A stretch of 64,000 nt of DNA from Phallusia mammillata (taxonomy: Eukaryota; Chordata; Ascidiacea; Phlebobranchia; Ascidiidae). A model generated the notes under the pieces. That model saw nothing but the letters and a program-made list of their open reading frames with translations. It was not told the origin of the DNA and made no database searches. Each line of letters begins with the position of its first letter. Position 1 is the stretch's first letter. This document shows, one piece after another, positions 39,301 through 52,606 of this stretch. The stretch lies in the NCBI GenBank assembly GCA_003260075.1, contig QLIY01000435.1, positions 42,747 to 106,746 on the forward strand, in the 5' to 3' direction. Made by a program: the position numbers and the translations under genes.

Positions 39301-42171
39301 TTAACAGATCACTGACTTATTCATGCAAAGTCATCGTGAGAAGGCTGTTGCTTCGTCTGAATGTAACTTAATTCCTTACAGCATAAGAAATCACTTACTC
39401 GCAAACCCTATTGGCGTAATTTTATGCCAGACTTGCACTGATTTAACATGATTTATAATTTACGTTAACAAAACAGCATCATGTCCTTAATGTGTTATAT
39501 TCACATTTAAATACGTGAGTCTTATAAATTCTGCACATTTTTGTGCAAATATTTCATGTTTACACACACCCTGTTTAACAAGTATGGTGATAAGCTAACG
39601 CCTAACTTTGATAATCTGTTTCAATAATTTCCGACAAGGATTAAATGTGAACTCGGGTGTGGTGCAGAGATTATTAATTTTGATAAGTACGAGCATCTGT
39701 GTTAATAATCCGGAAAGCGGATTACCTAATAGTGCCCAACCTGCAAATGAAACCCGGCATAGCCTGTCTTTATGTCAATCACGTCAATCAAACTTTCACA
39801 TCAATCAATCAAAGTCAAATCTATAGGTAGCTCCCACAAACAGCCAGTCAGCTTTCAAATGGTTGTGCGTTTTTGTGAGAACCGATTATTTTTGCGTCTT
39901 TAAACATTGCGTCGAGCGGACGGAAAACAAAAGGTGACGATTTCGGTAGGAGAGAGTTTCGTCGCTCGGATAGAAAACCCGGCAATTTAATGTAATCGCT
40001 GCTTCCCGTGCTGGTGCCAGTTGTCCCACGCACTTCTTATAGTCCCGAGATAAAACTCCTCCTTTCATATTGTGTTTGATGTGTCGTGATCACAAAACCA
40101 CATGAAAATTGAACATCTACCTAATTCTTTGTTGCAAAATTGTAACGAAAAATAATGGTGAAATCAATAGGGATCTGTAGAAATTGTTGATTGATTTTGC
40201 ATTGTTGCGTATTCTGTACTTTAATTCCATTAACAATGGTAAATTTTGCCAACATGTAAAAAAGTCCCACTTTTGTGTCAGGAACCAGTTTAACCTGACC
40301 CACGCTGTCCACTGTAACCAGAATATGGTTGAAACAACAAAACAGTTGGTTGGTTTCAACAGCGAACTACATTCCCCACAATAAATCATCAAAACATCTG
40401 CTTTTTACTTCAGTCGCTGCGAATGCCTTTGGGTGTGTTTCAATTTTAGCAAATTCAAGATAGTACGAGCGATGTGCTAACCTGTGTCGCAAAGCACAAG
40501 CCCTACCGTTCGACAGAAGTCACTCTCGCCTGAGGGCAGGATTCGACTTTACTACAATAGTTTGTCTAACAGTGTTTCACATAAAACCTTAGTTTGTAAG
40601 AATTTTAAATGTAGTCTGGGTCTGCCTGTGGTCATATCACACGTGAGGCAAATTTGTAACGATTATCTGATTTTATCTTTACCAACCTGACCTCGTGAAA
40701 TTCGAAATGGTGGAAAATGGTGGCAGCCGCGTCTTGAGATGTTTGATATAGGACACCGCTAGAAATAGTCCTAAGCTAACAAAAATATGTCCCATGCTTA
40801 TAACACGCAAGTCTAAAAGTTCGTTTTTCTTCAAGCTGTTCTATCGAGCCAGCAAAATTTTTAAAAAATGTATCGAACCAAAACAATGCAGCCAAAATGT
40901 AAAAACATAAATCCTTACAATAACATTTATTAATACTATTTGTTTAGAATAATACACGAGTTTTAGCTGTCAATTCCTTTTTGTGAAGCAGTTGTATTTT
41001 ATCGAATTAAATATATGTAGTTGTACACTTCCATTAAACTTCAGTGTATTAACCGTCGGTAAACAAGCTCGTTGTTTCATATGGTTACAAAACGTGTAGT
41101 GAAGTGTATATACATTTCAATAGTTCGGAATGTTTTGGCCCACATCTTTCGTTACAGGGCATACCACGCAATGTTCTGCCTTAAGGCGACCGCAGAAATA
41201 TTTTGCGAGCACTTGTCAAGAAGTACTTTGTTCGCCAACGCTTTGGGACTTTTAACACTTAGTGATTTTAATTTTGTTTCCATTTTTTTTATAGTTACAA
41301 TCTGAAATTGACAGTGCGCGTACAAACATCTACACGTGTTATATACAAAACAATTTTAAATTCAATTTTTAGAAATTAGTATTTCAAACAAAATGTGAAA
41401 TCATAGATTAATTGACTTGATTTCTTCGAATTTCTCTTTCAAATTTAAGTTTTTTATTTCTCCTGATATTCCGTTTTCTATTTAGTTTGATCAATCGACA
41501 TTATTTATATTGTTTATAGCGCCGATAAATAAACATGATAATTTCAGACGCAATTACGTTGCTTTATGGCGCTTGATAGTGGATATAAAAGTTGCCATAT
41601 ATAAAACAAAAAACAACTCATTTGTGTAGCCTGCAGAAAAATTCTAAACATCCAAAGCGTTAAAGGGTATATTTAGCAAAATGGTTTATATGTTTATCAA
41701 TTACACATGTGTGAAGACCATGGTGAAAGGAAACAAGTACGGCGTTCAATTGTTAACATTTTGGAAAAAAATGACAAATACCGTATCGTTCCATTTTGAC
41801 AAATACAGTAAGAAAATTACTGTACTTTCATGGCTGGTTAAAGTTATCACAAACTATTTCAAAATGGGTCATGGTAGAAGATTTAAAAGTTAACAGATAA
41901 AAACCGCTGTATAACTTGTCTACACAAATTCTAAAGCTATGTTACTTTTTTAGCAGAGTAAATGCAATGCAAATGATAAACATAAACCTTATTTATTATG
42001 GGACATAATGTACTGAATGAAAACGTGAAAATGTAGTGTATATTGGGTAGGTATGTTGCTTTTTAATATGTCAATATTTTACAATTTATTTTTACTTCTT
42101 ATTTGTGTTTCACGGATGCTTAAAACGTTTTTGTGGTGAACTGTAATCTATGATGGTTCTATTATCTTCCA

Positions 42172-42275
42172 TGCACTCTTTTTTCTTCACAGGGTTCCCC
42201 AGGACGCTCCCCGGGACGAATCCCAACCACGGTTTTTTATGTCTGTATGTGGGTCAGACGCGCCATAAACTTACC
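42172..42275 (-). mobile_element. tRNA-derived SINE copy, reverse
   Basis: In reverse it reads TGGCGCGTCTGACCCACATA through GGGATTCGTCCCGGGGA to CCTGTGAAGAAAA, the same order as the forward copies at 44.1-44.5 kb. Confidence 0.65.
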
Positions 42276-43429
42276 ATTTATATTTGTTGTGTGAACTTGA
42301 TATTGACCTCTAGCGGATTAAATAGTTACAATATTACAACCGCATTAGGTCGCTAGAAAAAAACCTGCTTTTTGCGTCTGTTTGACGAAAAACCTCTTGG
42401 AAAACCTGATCGTTATTTCGTACTTTAGGGAGTGCTTTAGTCCCATCTCGTAAATTGCATTAAAAATTAATGTCTTTTTTGTTGATTACAACTGTTTAAT
42501 TATAGTTTATCGTTACAAAACCGCAGACCAATGCATTGGATCTGAGCAATAAGTAACCAAACCTGTCACTGTAGAACAAATAGACTCCATTAAAGAGTTG
42601 ACTAAAACGCAAACCTGTCGTGTTAGAGCTGCTAGCAATGCTGCAAGCAAACCCGTGCAAGTACAATTGAGTCGCTCCTCGCGTTTGACCAAGTTGATCC
42701 GTCAACATTCCAACCTGTTCGAAGAAGACCAAAAGCCAACTTCCCTTGGTGAAGTGAATGATAAAACTGCACTTTAACTACATTTTTTCCTCTGTTAAAT
42801 GGTAATCAAAATTCAAGTATAAGTAAGTTCATGTTTTTGTTAGGCAACTAAGTAATTTAGGTTTAAGGCTTTTTAGTTAAAAGTTTTATCACCATTCATG
42901 GCAATCGTCCTAACACCAAAGAAAGCTACAGAGTGTTATTATCGTGTTTTGTGCTTTACTGCAATTTCAACGTTACATGTAAAGTTTATGAGAGTTGTCA
43001 TGAGTGTATAAGATCGAGTCAAAAACTTGTCTTTTCTCAATTGGTTATGTCGGAGTTGTTGAAATAAAATGAAACAAGGGCCTGGGGCGTTGGATGACGT
43101 CACCACAGGTGTGCCAATAGCGGTACAAAATAAGCAAACAAACATCCATTAGAAGGCGCAAGGGTGTCAGTTTTTTAGGAACATAGCTAAATAGAAAAAA
43201 AAATTAGCTAAATAGTCTTGGATTGACAGTGCCATGTGTAATCGAATCGACCTTAACAATTTTATAAAACTCTTTGGAATCCACAATGAAAAAAAAAGTT
43301 TCTCGAAAAAATGATACTATGTGGAAATATAGAATGAAGTGGAATGCCCACCTGCGCTAATGGCTATATGTGTTTGCTCGTTATAATCGTCTTTTTGTCG
43401 TGATGTTTATGCGCAAAAAAAATTAGCTA

Positions 43430-43530
43430 AATGGTCCTGCGCACCTGACTCATATAAAGACATAAAAATCCTGAACGGGATTCGTTCCCCAGAGCCTTAT
43501 GGTTTTGAACCCCGTGAAAAGTATAGCTTT
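43430..43530 (+). mobile_element. tRNA-derived SINE copy, older
   Basis: AAATGGTCCTGCGCACCTGA, then CGGGATTCGTTCCCCAGAG and TTTTGAACCCCGTGAAAAG. More diverged than the other copies. Confidence 0.6.
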
Positions 43531-44102
43531 TCCCAAGGGATGATATTTGGTGCGAGGCTCAAGTCCGGTTCAAACTTTTATGTTGCTTTTCTGGGTGAAC
43601 CGATACATGTTATTTCATTTTGTTGTAGAGCGTCTTTGGTGTTTTGCACACTTAAAGTATTTCTAGGCATTCGTTAACCAGAAAAAATCTAGCCTGTGCC
43701 TTAATTGCCACATGAGAATACTTGCAAGACCGGCTGATTCGGTACAACGCCTTTGGTGGGCCTCACGTACTATGAATTAACTAAGTTCAAGTTCGTTTTG
43801 GAAGGGTTATCAGTATGATCCCATTCGGGTGGCAAGGCGAAAACCATTTTAATAAAAAAAAAATTAAAAGTCATTGTTATTCGGAGTGAATTTTAATTTA
43901 TCCGCCAATTGATCGTATTGATGATATTCTCCCTCGGAATTAAGTCAATCGGAATAACCGAGTATTTCCGCATCGATGAGAGGCTTTAATGTTTATTTTT
44001 TGTTCAGTTGAAGGACCCCATCACTATCCAACCGCTAGCGTTACAAATCAAAAAGTGATACATCCGCTAGAGGGCACTATATTGTTATCTCCTTGTTATG
44101 AA

Positions 44103-44238
44103 GGAACTTGACCGAATGGTCTGGCGCGCCTGACCCATATACAGACAGACATAAAAAACCCTGATCGGGATTCGTCCCCGGGAGGTTCCTGGGTTCAAAC
44201 CCTGTGAAAAAATAAAAATAAAAAAAAATAAAAAATTC
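44103..44238 (+). mobile_element. tRNA-derived SINE copy with A-rich tail
   Basis: Pol III-like A box (TGGTCTGGCGCGCC) near the start and B box (GGGTTCAAACCC) about 75 bases later, followed by (AAAAAT)n. The tRNA-like, long-variable-arm layout plus an A-rich tail are SINE features. Confidence 0.75.
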
Positions 44239-44239
44239 T

Positions 44240-44345
44240 GGAACTGGCCGAACGGTCTGGCGCGCCTGACCCATATACAGACATAAAAAACCTGATCGGG
44301 ATTCGTCCCCGGGAGTGTCCTGGGTTCGAACCCCGGACAAACATT
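44240..44345 (+). mobile_element. tRNA-derived SINE copy, tailless
   Basis: Starts directly after the tail of the previous copy. B box GGGTTCGAACCCC, then no A-tail. Confidence 0.72.
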
Positions 44346-44369
44346 GGAAAGTTGCTGTCAGGTAGGGCA

Positions 44370-44512
44370 GGAACTTTGCCGAATTGTCCAGCGCGCCTGA
44401 CCCATATACAGAATAAAAAAAAATTGATCGGGATTCGTCCCCGGGAGAGTCCTGGGTTCGAACCCCGTGAAAAATAAAAAATAAAAAATAAAAAATAAAA
44501 ATAAAAAATAAA
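44370..44512 (+). mobile_element. tRNA-derived SINE copy with (AAAAAT)n tail
   Basis: CCGAATTGTCCAGCGCGCCTG, B box GGGTTCGAACCCC, then a tail of repeated AAAAAT to 44512. Confidence 0.75.
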
Positions 44513-45972
44513 TTCTTTAGGCTTTGTTTGACGGAGATTTCAACTTAAATCATTTTGATTGTGATTTCCGAAACATTATAATTTTCAAGATAAATACTGA
44601 GAAAATATTTTGAAACTAAACCGCATGTCAGGTCTAAACAACACACATTTGTTTATGAAACCGCAAATGTGAATAAAATGTGAATAATCCGATAAATTGC
44701 CGCTGGCATTTAAAACAAGACGTTATTTTTGTCGGTGTTTGTGATCTTTCAAAACGACGAATGTACTTTTATTTCACTTTTAATGTGTATTTGAGATACA
44801 CGTTGTACAAGTATCCCTTAAAAACCTTAGAACCTAGATTTGGACTGAGTTGAAGAACCTTTGTTGAAATGATGGGAGACAATTTTTCAGCATGCGAGCT
44901 ACTTATAATACGAAGTCAAAGTAATGCGTACAACGTGAGACCACGTCAAATGAAACCTACTGGGGAAAAATTGCAAAATATACTCATTTAACAGTGTATT
45001 GAGGATTCTTTTAGGTATTTAATGTGTGTTTCTTGCATACCCGTATTTTGGTGCCCACCACTTTGAAATCAAACTACAATAAATTGGCAAGCATGCCCTA
45101 AAAGTCAACCAAGTAACAGGATTGACTAACGTTTACTTTAAATACCACGCAATCAACCAGTACTGTTTTTGCAATAGACTGTTAGATTGCGATTAAAATA
45201 TTGGGCACTTCTTTTACTAATGTACTGGCCCAAAACATCTTGTGACGACATATTTCTACCCCAAAACGTGTACATTACGACAAATTGCCTATGGCGCATT
45301 TTGTGGATCAACTCATAGTCCTATGTAGAGGAGGTGTCGTGAACAGTATAGTTTAAATGTGTCTGTGATGACGCAAATTGCACCGATATCGTACATCTCT
45401 GTACATTAGGGATATAAAATGTCTCAGTAAATGTGATGTGTATGCGTATATAGTATAAGACGCTAAAGCTATAAAGTTTCTACCCCAAAGGCAAATTTAT
45501 CACAGTTCGAAGGAGCACATAACCGCAAACCATTACAAGACAAGACAAGATATTTACAAATTACATTTTCTTGAAGCTTTTTCTTCCAGTTTCTTGCATT
45601 CTAGCTTAGATTTGGTGAGCATTAAAAAATACATGTAGGCCAAGTGGGGTCAATGCTTTTTAATTGCAAGTCTTAAGATTATCACAAACAAAGAATGTGT
45701 AAGATTAGGACATGTCCTCCTTTTTAGCAAAAACAACAACAAAATATGATCTAAGCTCGTTGGTTTACTTGCAGATTTTAAGAATCATTTCATTGCGTTT
45801 TACAAGATGGCGATTTTCGCAGTGTTTTAACCGTTCCTATTGCTTCCTATAAGTTCATTTATTTCAATATTACAACATATTTTAAATGCACGTCAGGTCA
45901 CCCGACGTGTGCTTTCAATCTACGTTGACCTTTACCTTCCCACAAGTCGAATTCTTAATTTGGCCAGCGTCG

Positions 45973-46414
45973 TACGTCACGACGAAAAATATGTTTTGCA
46001 AACTCCCACCGACTTAACCGCGATGACTCACCTTGTTTTGCAAACCCGATGCGCGCGAAGCCGGCAATTGTGACGTAACAGCTTGAGAACCTCAAGACCC
46101 GGGGGCAGGACAGGTCACGTGATTTGCCGACGTCACAGAAGCACTTTGAAGAGATGGACTTCCCGCTGGCTTTGTCCATAAACACGATTCGGTGATTATT
46201 GACATAAGTCATACGCCTTTGGCTCGCGAGCGATGACGCAATGGATTTGAGTTGTGACGTTTGCAGAGGATGGTGCAGCGATCGCTGGTTGTACGTCAAA
46301 TAAATAAATAAACCAAAAATAAACTTGTTCGTTGAATAGAAGTTGTGACTAAACCATTTTCGTCTTTTAATTAAACATGGTCGTCCGTTAATTTTAGCGT
46401 TGTATGTACGTGAC
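45973..46414. promoter_or_regulatory. Cluster of bZIP-type sites, possible enhancer
   Basis: Sites: TACGTCAC 45973, TGACTCA 46024, TGACGTAA 46071, TCACGTGA 46115, GACGTCAC 46129, TGACGCAAT 46234, TGACGT 46255, TACGTCA 46292, TACGTGAC 46407. These are CREB/ATF, AP-1, C/EBP-ATF and E-box forms. A 202-codon open frame on the minus strand (45955-46563) overlaps but shows no domain. Confidence 0.4.
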
Positions 46415-47090
46415 ACAAAGCATGTCAAAAACTTGCGAGTATAATAATTAAAATTCAAAACAGGCTTCCTAGCGTTGTGTGGCTCTTCGTTCTTGTCGTC
46501 AAAATTTCGGATGATAACACAATTTAATGTTACCTTTACTCTTTTGTGACATTGAACATACATTTAAGTTTTGCTACATTGTCACGTTGATATGGATTCA
46601 GTATTTCGTTTGACAGCAAATGCTTGTTAACTATTTGCATTAACTGATTTCGGATTCCTTTGCATTCAAATAAACACGGCAGTTTACGATTCTGACATAT
46701 CCAATTACAAAACTAAACTTACTGATAAATAAATAAACATGTCTTAAACTTTTGTTGTTTGTTATTTTGCGCTAAAATTTCGGTATTTTGTTTTGAACTT
46801 GCAACCTTTAATAGAATTGTGAAAAGAGTGATGAGTAATGCATTACAAGTAGAATTAAGATAAACTCTTGTACCACAAGTGCTGGTGGTTTGCGCCACTA
46901 AAAGGTCAGTTGTAGAGTGCATTCCTACTTTAAGTACTAAAACCTTGTTGTTTTTGGATGCCTCACAAAGCAACGATAAAATTTAGAAAGAATCGAGCCT
47001 GTTTTTGAGCGGGGTAGCTTTCCAAATGCTTTCCACAGCACTGTTTGCAGAAAAACAATTTTATAGTATTGTTATGCCACCAGCCGTACT

Positions 47091-47141
47091 CTCGTTGAAC
47101 GAAATATCTCATTGAACGAAATATCTCGTTGAACGAAATAA
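47091..47141. repeat. 17-bp tandem repeat, three copies
   Basis: CTCGTTGAACGAAATAT, CTCATTGAACGAAATAT and CTCGTTGAACGAAATAA in a row. Each unit contains a small inverted repeat (TTGAACGAA). Confidence 0.85.
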
Positions 47142-49534
47142 TAAACTTTTTAAAGGCATGTCTGCAAAATGGTTAAATGCGGTAAAACGTGCCCAGTTCG
47201 GGTTGAAAATATTCGGGTTACGACAGGTTTGGGGCTTGTATTTTCGACTGAGTCCGAGATAATGCCTATCACAAAATTTTGCACCATTGGTTTACAAACT
47301 ATGCTTTGTCAAGTCTGTTAATGCGGAATAGTTTAGCACGGACTGAAATAAAAGCGCAAGCGTACAAGATAAAACTATTTGTCGTGGTTGTAATAATGGC
47401 AAAATATCTTCTTTAATGAGAGGTTTAATGGAAAGATGCATGTGCACTCATACAAATTTTCCCAAGATGTAACAAACTTTGTGAAAATAAGTTCAAAAAT
47501 TACTTTAATTTATCATCAAATCTTTAGGTTAACATTCCATGTTAAGTTCGTTCAAAATACCGACACTTACAACGTGACTTCGCAGGTCAACCGGTGACAG
47601 ATGCTACATGACCGCACCTCACGCAGCCATGTGGTCGCGCGTACTTAGCCCACTTTGTTTACAGCTATATGCCGGCAGTTTATCGGTTTAACATGACATG
47701 CCTAACACTGCGGGCTCCAAGACCTATGTGCATTGATTTAACTGAAGCGAACACATTGAACAGGTTATGAGGCCAGTGCGATTTAATGGGCTTTGTTGAG
47801 TTTTATCACTGAGCTTACTGTGGCTTCGGAATTTGCCATCGTTACAATGCACCACTTATTTGCTTTTGAAATTGTTTAAGTTGGTTGAAATAGAAATAAC
47901 CAATATAATCCACGACAGCTTTTTCTTTACATGTAAAGAACTACAAATAAAGACATTCTCACACTTAAAACCACAATGTATATGTGTATTAAAAGACAAA
48001 CCAAGCCCATGTGCTAGTTTAGTATTTTGCTTCATATAAGTCAGTTTGTCGTTTGTTTGTTTCAGTTTTTTAATTTACCCTAAAAGACATTTTTTCATTT
48101 AAAAGTTAAGCTCTGCATTTAGTTTGCTGCATCATCGCAGCTTAACATATTTTGATTGTGGTCGTTCGAAATGCCCCGGGCAAATCTAATCTTTGTTTTC
48201 AGGGACAACAAAGATCCCCGTCAAAGACAACCTTCCAAGTAGAAGTAAGTTATGTCTATTTTCTGCATTAAAAATTGCGTCAACCTCTACGCAAAAATGC
48301 ACACTTATGCGTCATCATACTTTATTCCCTGACGCATGTTGTTCGAGTAGGTTTCTACGTCATGGACGTTTCAAAAAGGTCAACATCGTAACACGTTGTG
48401 CCGGGACCGATGTGTAGCCTCGGGACTGCTGATTTTTGTCTTGCCAAGAACGTACGATTCACTTCGGAGAATAGGACTTGACAACTCAGCCTTAATATTT
48501 CAAACTTTGATAAACTGACGATGACTCTGCACTGGGCCCGCCACACGTGCTTTGTGCGGCCATGTTGGCTTTGTAATCGCCGCTTTAGCGCGGTAGATCT
48601 GTTCGAATCGTGGTCACATTCGTCAAAACCTGCTTTGTATTCACAAACACTCGTCTTTACCACAACTTAACTTTAAGACTTGCTGTAACGCTTTTAAATA
48701 AGCAGATACAACAGCGGCATTGTTTTATCAGAAAATCTTAACTTATAGCCGTGATTACACATAAAGTAGTAAATGTGCGCTTTAATTATTTGACGCGCCC
48801 ATGCCTTTAGGCCTTAATTTTAAAGGTATTCAAATATAAAACAATCTAATCACTGTTTTGACTAAAAAGTACATTTTTGAAATGTTCTGCAAAACGACTT
48901 TGAAAGTTAATGACTGTAAAGTGAGTATTATGATCAAATTATTCATTTTCGTGTGGTTTTCACCACCTGGTTTGGCAAGAAGTCATCAACTTGGTTTCCT
49001 AGTTGTACTTTCATGGTTTTAAATTCAAATTCTTATTCCCTAATTATTTCCAAGTAATAAAATACGACTTTGACTCACTGCCATCAATTAAAGGAGTCAT
49101 TTCAATAACACTAATTATAAAACTCCACTTTCATGATATGTAAGTACGGGTTTTATTTCTAGCAGGTTATTAATTAGTTTCAAAATTAGGTTGTTTTTCT
49201 GCTGGTTTGGAGAAAACATTTCTGCAGTAATTGCAACTCGTAACTCTTTACGCTATTTCGAAGACAGTGGTTAAAACGGGCGAAATCCAATTACTTGCAG
49301 GTCATTAGTCAACAACTTAAGTAAACTATTTGTAAGATGCAATTAAGTTACACACCTTGCTTGAGCGACAAGTGACCACCAAACTGACAAATTTGCAAAA
49401 AAATCAAACAAAAGCGCAAAACGAACGTTCAAAGACCAATTTAAAAGGTGTCGTGTTCGTGATTGCTAAATGGATTTAGATATTTTTGGCATGTTTTTGA
49501 AATATATTTTAGCCGCTAAACCTTTTCTCGTGTA

Positions 49535-50044
49535 TCCACATGCATAGGCGCCGAGTTTTACAAAAATGCAAGGTGGCGGACATAAAATATGACGTCACTG
49601 TATGTGACGTCACTAATGCGTGCAACTCAAATTCAAAGCCAAACAAACTTTCCATAGAATGCAACGTCCGTCAAAATCAGAAAAGATTATATTTGAAATA
49701 ATGTTTAGTAATATCATTGGCTTAGCAACGTTTAAAAAATGTTTCGTCAACGTTAACCATTTATTACAACACACTTGCTCACAACAATGGCCCAACATTC
49801 ACTGGCAGACAATTGTGTGTTGAAAGTCATAAACAAGGCACTAACCAAAACTTTTTGCAGTTTTGAGGCACGTTTTGTTGCTGTATCGCCAGCACGTTTG
49901 TTGAAAGCAAAATTGTTTTCTTCTGATTTGATGATATTTCGTACGTTACTAACCACAATATCCACGGTGGCCGCCACCCTGCTTTAAAAACCCAAGGTGG
50001 CGGCGCCACCCCGCCACCGCCTACTCGGCGCCTATGTCCACATG
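49535..50044. mobile_element. TIR element with 8-bp target duplication
   Basis: The element 49543-50036 has ends CATAGGCGCCGAG and CTCGGCGCCTATG, perfect inverted repeats. It is flanked by TCCACATG on both sides (49535-49542, 50037-50044). The 8-base duplication suggests a hAT-like MITE. It contains two TGACGTCA palindromes near 49590 and 49605. Confidence 0.85.
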
Positions 50045-51385
50045 TTTTAAGTTTTTCGTCATAACGGTTTAGCTGGTTTAATTTTATTTCACATGTTACC
50101 TTACCATATACAACACGATCATGTTTATATGACTTGACCAATTTTTAAACTGTTTTGCTGTGACGTTTCTATGAATCTTATCAAATTTCCCTGCAAGAAA
50201 ATATTACACTTGGATGGGGTACAAATCAGATATCAGCAATTATCTGTGCATCTTACATTGCCGCAAAGGTTGGACCGGCGCACCCTTTTTCCTTCCGCGA
50301 ATTCGTGACTCAATCTGTTGTTTGCGGCGATCGAAGTCTGTATTTTCCCGAAATACGTGAGTAAAATTTTCGGGCAAATTTTTTTACTGGGAAGTTCCAC
50401 GCATGCATTACGATGCATCATCGGAATTCACGTCAAGACAGCCCAAAATATTTTTTGTTATTTTATACCCGAAAGATTTCTATCTGAAACCCGCAGATCC
50501 CTGCATGACCTTGATACAATCAAAATACGCAGATGTAAATTTCCGTGACAGAATCTGATTTCTTAGTGGAAAATTTCCTTCGTAAAATCATCCCAAAAAG
50601 CTTGCAAAAAACTACAGCATATAAAGTAATGTCAAATATACCTGCATGCATTTTATTATTTAATCTTCCACCAAAGTTGAAATCGTGCCACGCTTTAAGG
50701 TTGAGACCGGGTCGTTCAAAAAAATGTCGTTTAAAACAAAGATTCGGGCCTGTTCACCCACACTCTGCCACATTTGCGTCAAAATTTTACTTTCCCTGTG
50801 TTAATGTGGTAGCATACAAGGACTATAGTAATTTGTTGCCAACAGTCTACAGTTTTTATATTGCAAAATTGGTTTGATTGTTAAATTTATATTTTTGTCA
50901 TTAAAGCTTGTTTTTTTCGAGTTTGGGTAAGGTAGAGGCCTGACAAACATAACCCTTTTTTACCCCTGACTCCCACCCCAAGTGCAAGATCGTTTAAATG
51001 GAAAGGAACCAAACTTTATACAGATGCCGTACGTGTAACTAAACCAATTTTGTCGGTTTCAAACAATCAATTGTTTGAAATTGTACCTTTTTCGTCGCTT
51101 TATGTAAGTTTACAACTTAACGCGCCTGCGACTGGTTTACACTGCATGTAAATCCATGTAATCCTAAACTGCTTACGTGTTACGTAATGCAAGTAGTTTG
51201 AAATCAGACTAAACTGACATTTGATCATTTCCTTGTTTACATTACAGTGCGAAGAGTTGTTCAATCCGTAATCTGTACAACCGGTGTAGGGCGTTCTCTG
51301 GGATGATCCTTTTTATTTTGTCGCTGCTGGATTAGCATCTATGCATTGAAAACTGCAGATACTATGTGCCAAATTTAGGCAAATG

Positions 51386-51836
51386 GAAAATTTATTTATT
51401 ATTAATTTTAAATTTATTAGATGGCGATTCTCTACTAATTTTTCAACACAGAACAAACTTTATTTCTTAAGACCATTTTCGTCCCAAGCCACAGAAAATT
51501 ACCCGACCCCCGCTGCTGAAACCCTGATTGCTACTGTTGCAAAGGGATTTAGCTTTGTAGCGTAAAACGCAAGGGATCCTATTGTACAATGTATTCGTTA
51601 GGTAGTAGCGNGAAAATTTATCTATTATTAATTTTAAATTTATTAGATGGCGATTCTCTACTAATTTTTCAACACAGAACAAACTTTATTTCTTAAGACC
51701 ATTTTCGTCCCAAGCCACAGAAAATTACCCGACCCCCGCTGCTGAAACCCTGATTGCTACTGTTGCAAAGGGATTTAGCTTTGTAGCGTAAAACGCAAGG
51801 GATCCTATTGTACAATGTATTCGTTAGGTAGTAGCG
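51386..51836. repeat. N-join repeat, 225 bp twice
   Basis: 51386-51610 and 51612-51836 are the same 225 bases (one visible difference) with a single N at 51611 between them. Confidence 0.85.
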
Positions 51837-51970
51837 TAAACACAAGTGTTTATGTTAAATTTTGATCGGTCAATGCATAAATTATCGCAATGGACATTGC
51901 TAGCTTGATCGTTCTTCTTGCCAAATCACGTGTTGTTATTATTGTATATCATATTAGTAATGTGTGCATN

Positions 51971-52156
51971 TGTTCCACCAGTAATCCTACTCTCAAATTT
52001 GACCAAGTCAGATGCCACAATCAGCCTGGTTGTTACTATGACTTGCAGCTGGCCAACTTGCGCACTCGTGGAGGCCCTAACATTCTACCAGGCGTTCCAG
52101 TTTGTCAAAAGGTTATTCGCCACAAAAACTTTGCCCACAAAGCAATCGCAGCTATG
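51971..52156 (+). pseudogene. Orphan trefoil-like exon of a P1/P2 paralogue
   Basis: Starts right after N with CSTSNPTL, then RCHNQPGCYYDLQL, GVPVCQKVIRHKNFA, ending at a GTAAAC donor. It matches P1 exon 7 (56498-56696) codon for codon over most of its length but lacks its 5' end, and no partner exons lie nearby. It may be a fragment of a real third gene misplaced by assembly rather than a true pseudogene. Confidence 0.7.
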
Positions 52157-52606
52157 GTAAACAATTTTGTTTGTGGTTCTGCTTGAAATGTATTTAAAAA
52201 TATCTTAAAATACCTTGCATAAGCTGTTGCTGCCAGGCATAATATCAAATTTATAGAGCTATTCTGGCAATAGTATTTTTACACCGACGTTTTATATCAA
52301 AATACTTTTGTCACTATTATTAAAAGAAAAGAAAAAAAAGTAGTGCTGGATTCATTTTTTTTCCTTTTGTCGCAAACGTTGAGTGACAACAGATATCCTA
52401 ACCGTGCTAATTCCTGTTGAAAAAAAAAGTTGAATCACCTTATCAAAACACACCACAGCACGAAAACCACTCGTTATTCCCGTTCAAACAGATAGCGTGA
52501 TGGTAAAAAACAGACGAATTTTTTAGTCATATGATACTAAGTTAAGGTACAAACTGAAGTTTTCGGTCATCAATCTGTGTGTTTCGTTTTGCAATGTAAT
52601 GTAGAT

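Noticed and set aside
44077..44340. 87-codon minus-strand frame with internal repeat
   Set aside because: It is the reverse strand of two SINE copies.
45955..46563. 202-codon open frame on the minus strand as a gene
   Set aside because: No signal peptide, domain, splice partner or poly(A) context; composition is that of random coding in a GC-richer patch.
47091..47141. CRISPR array
   Set aside because: Three abutting 17-bp repeats without spacers in a eukaryotic context; a plain tandem repeat.
48355..48663. 102-codon minus-strand frame as a gene
   Set aside because: No domain, signal peptide or splice signals supporting it.
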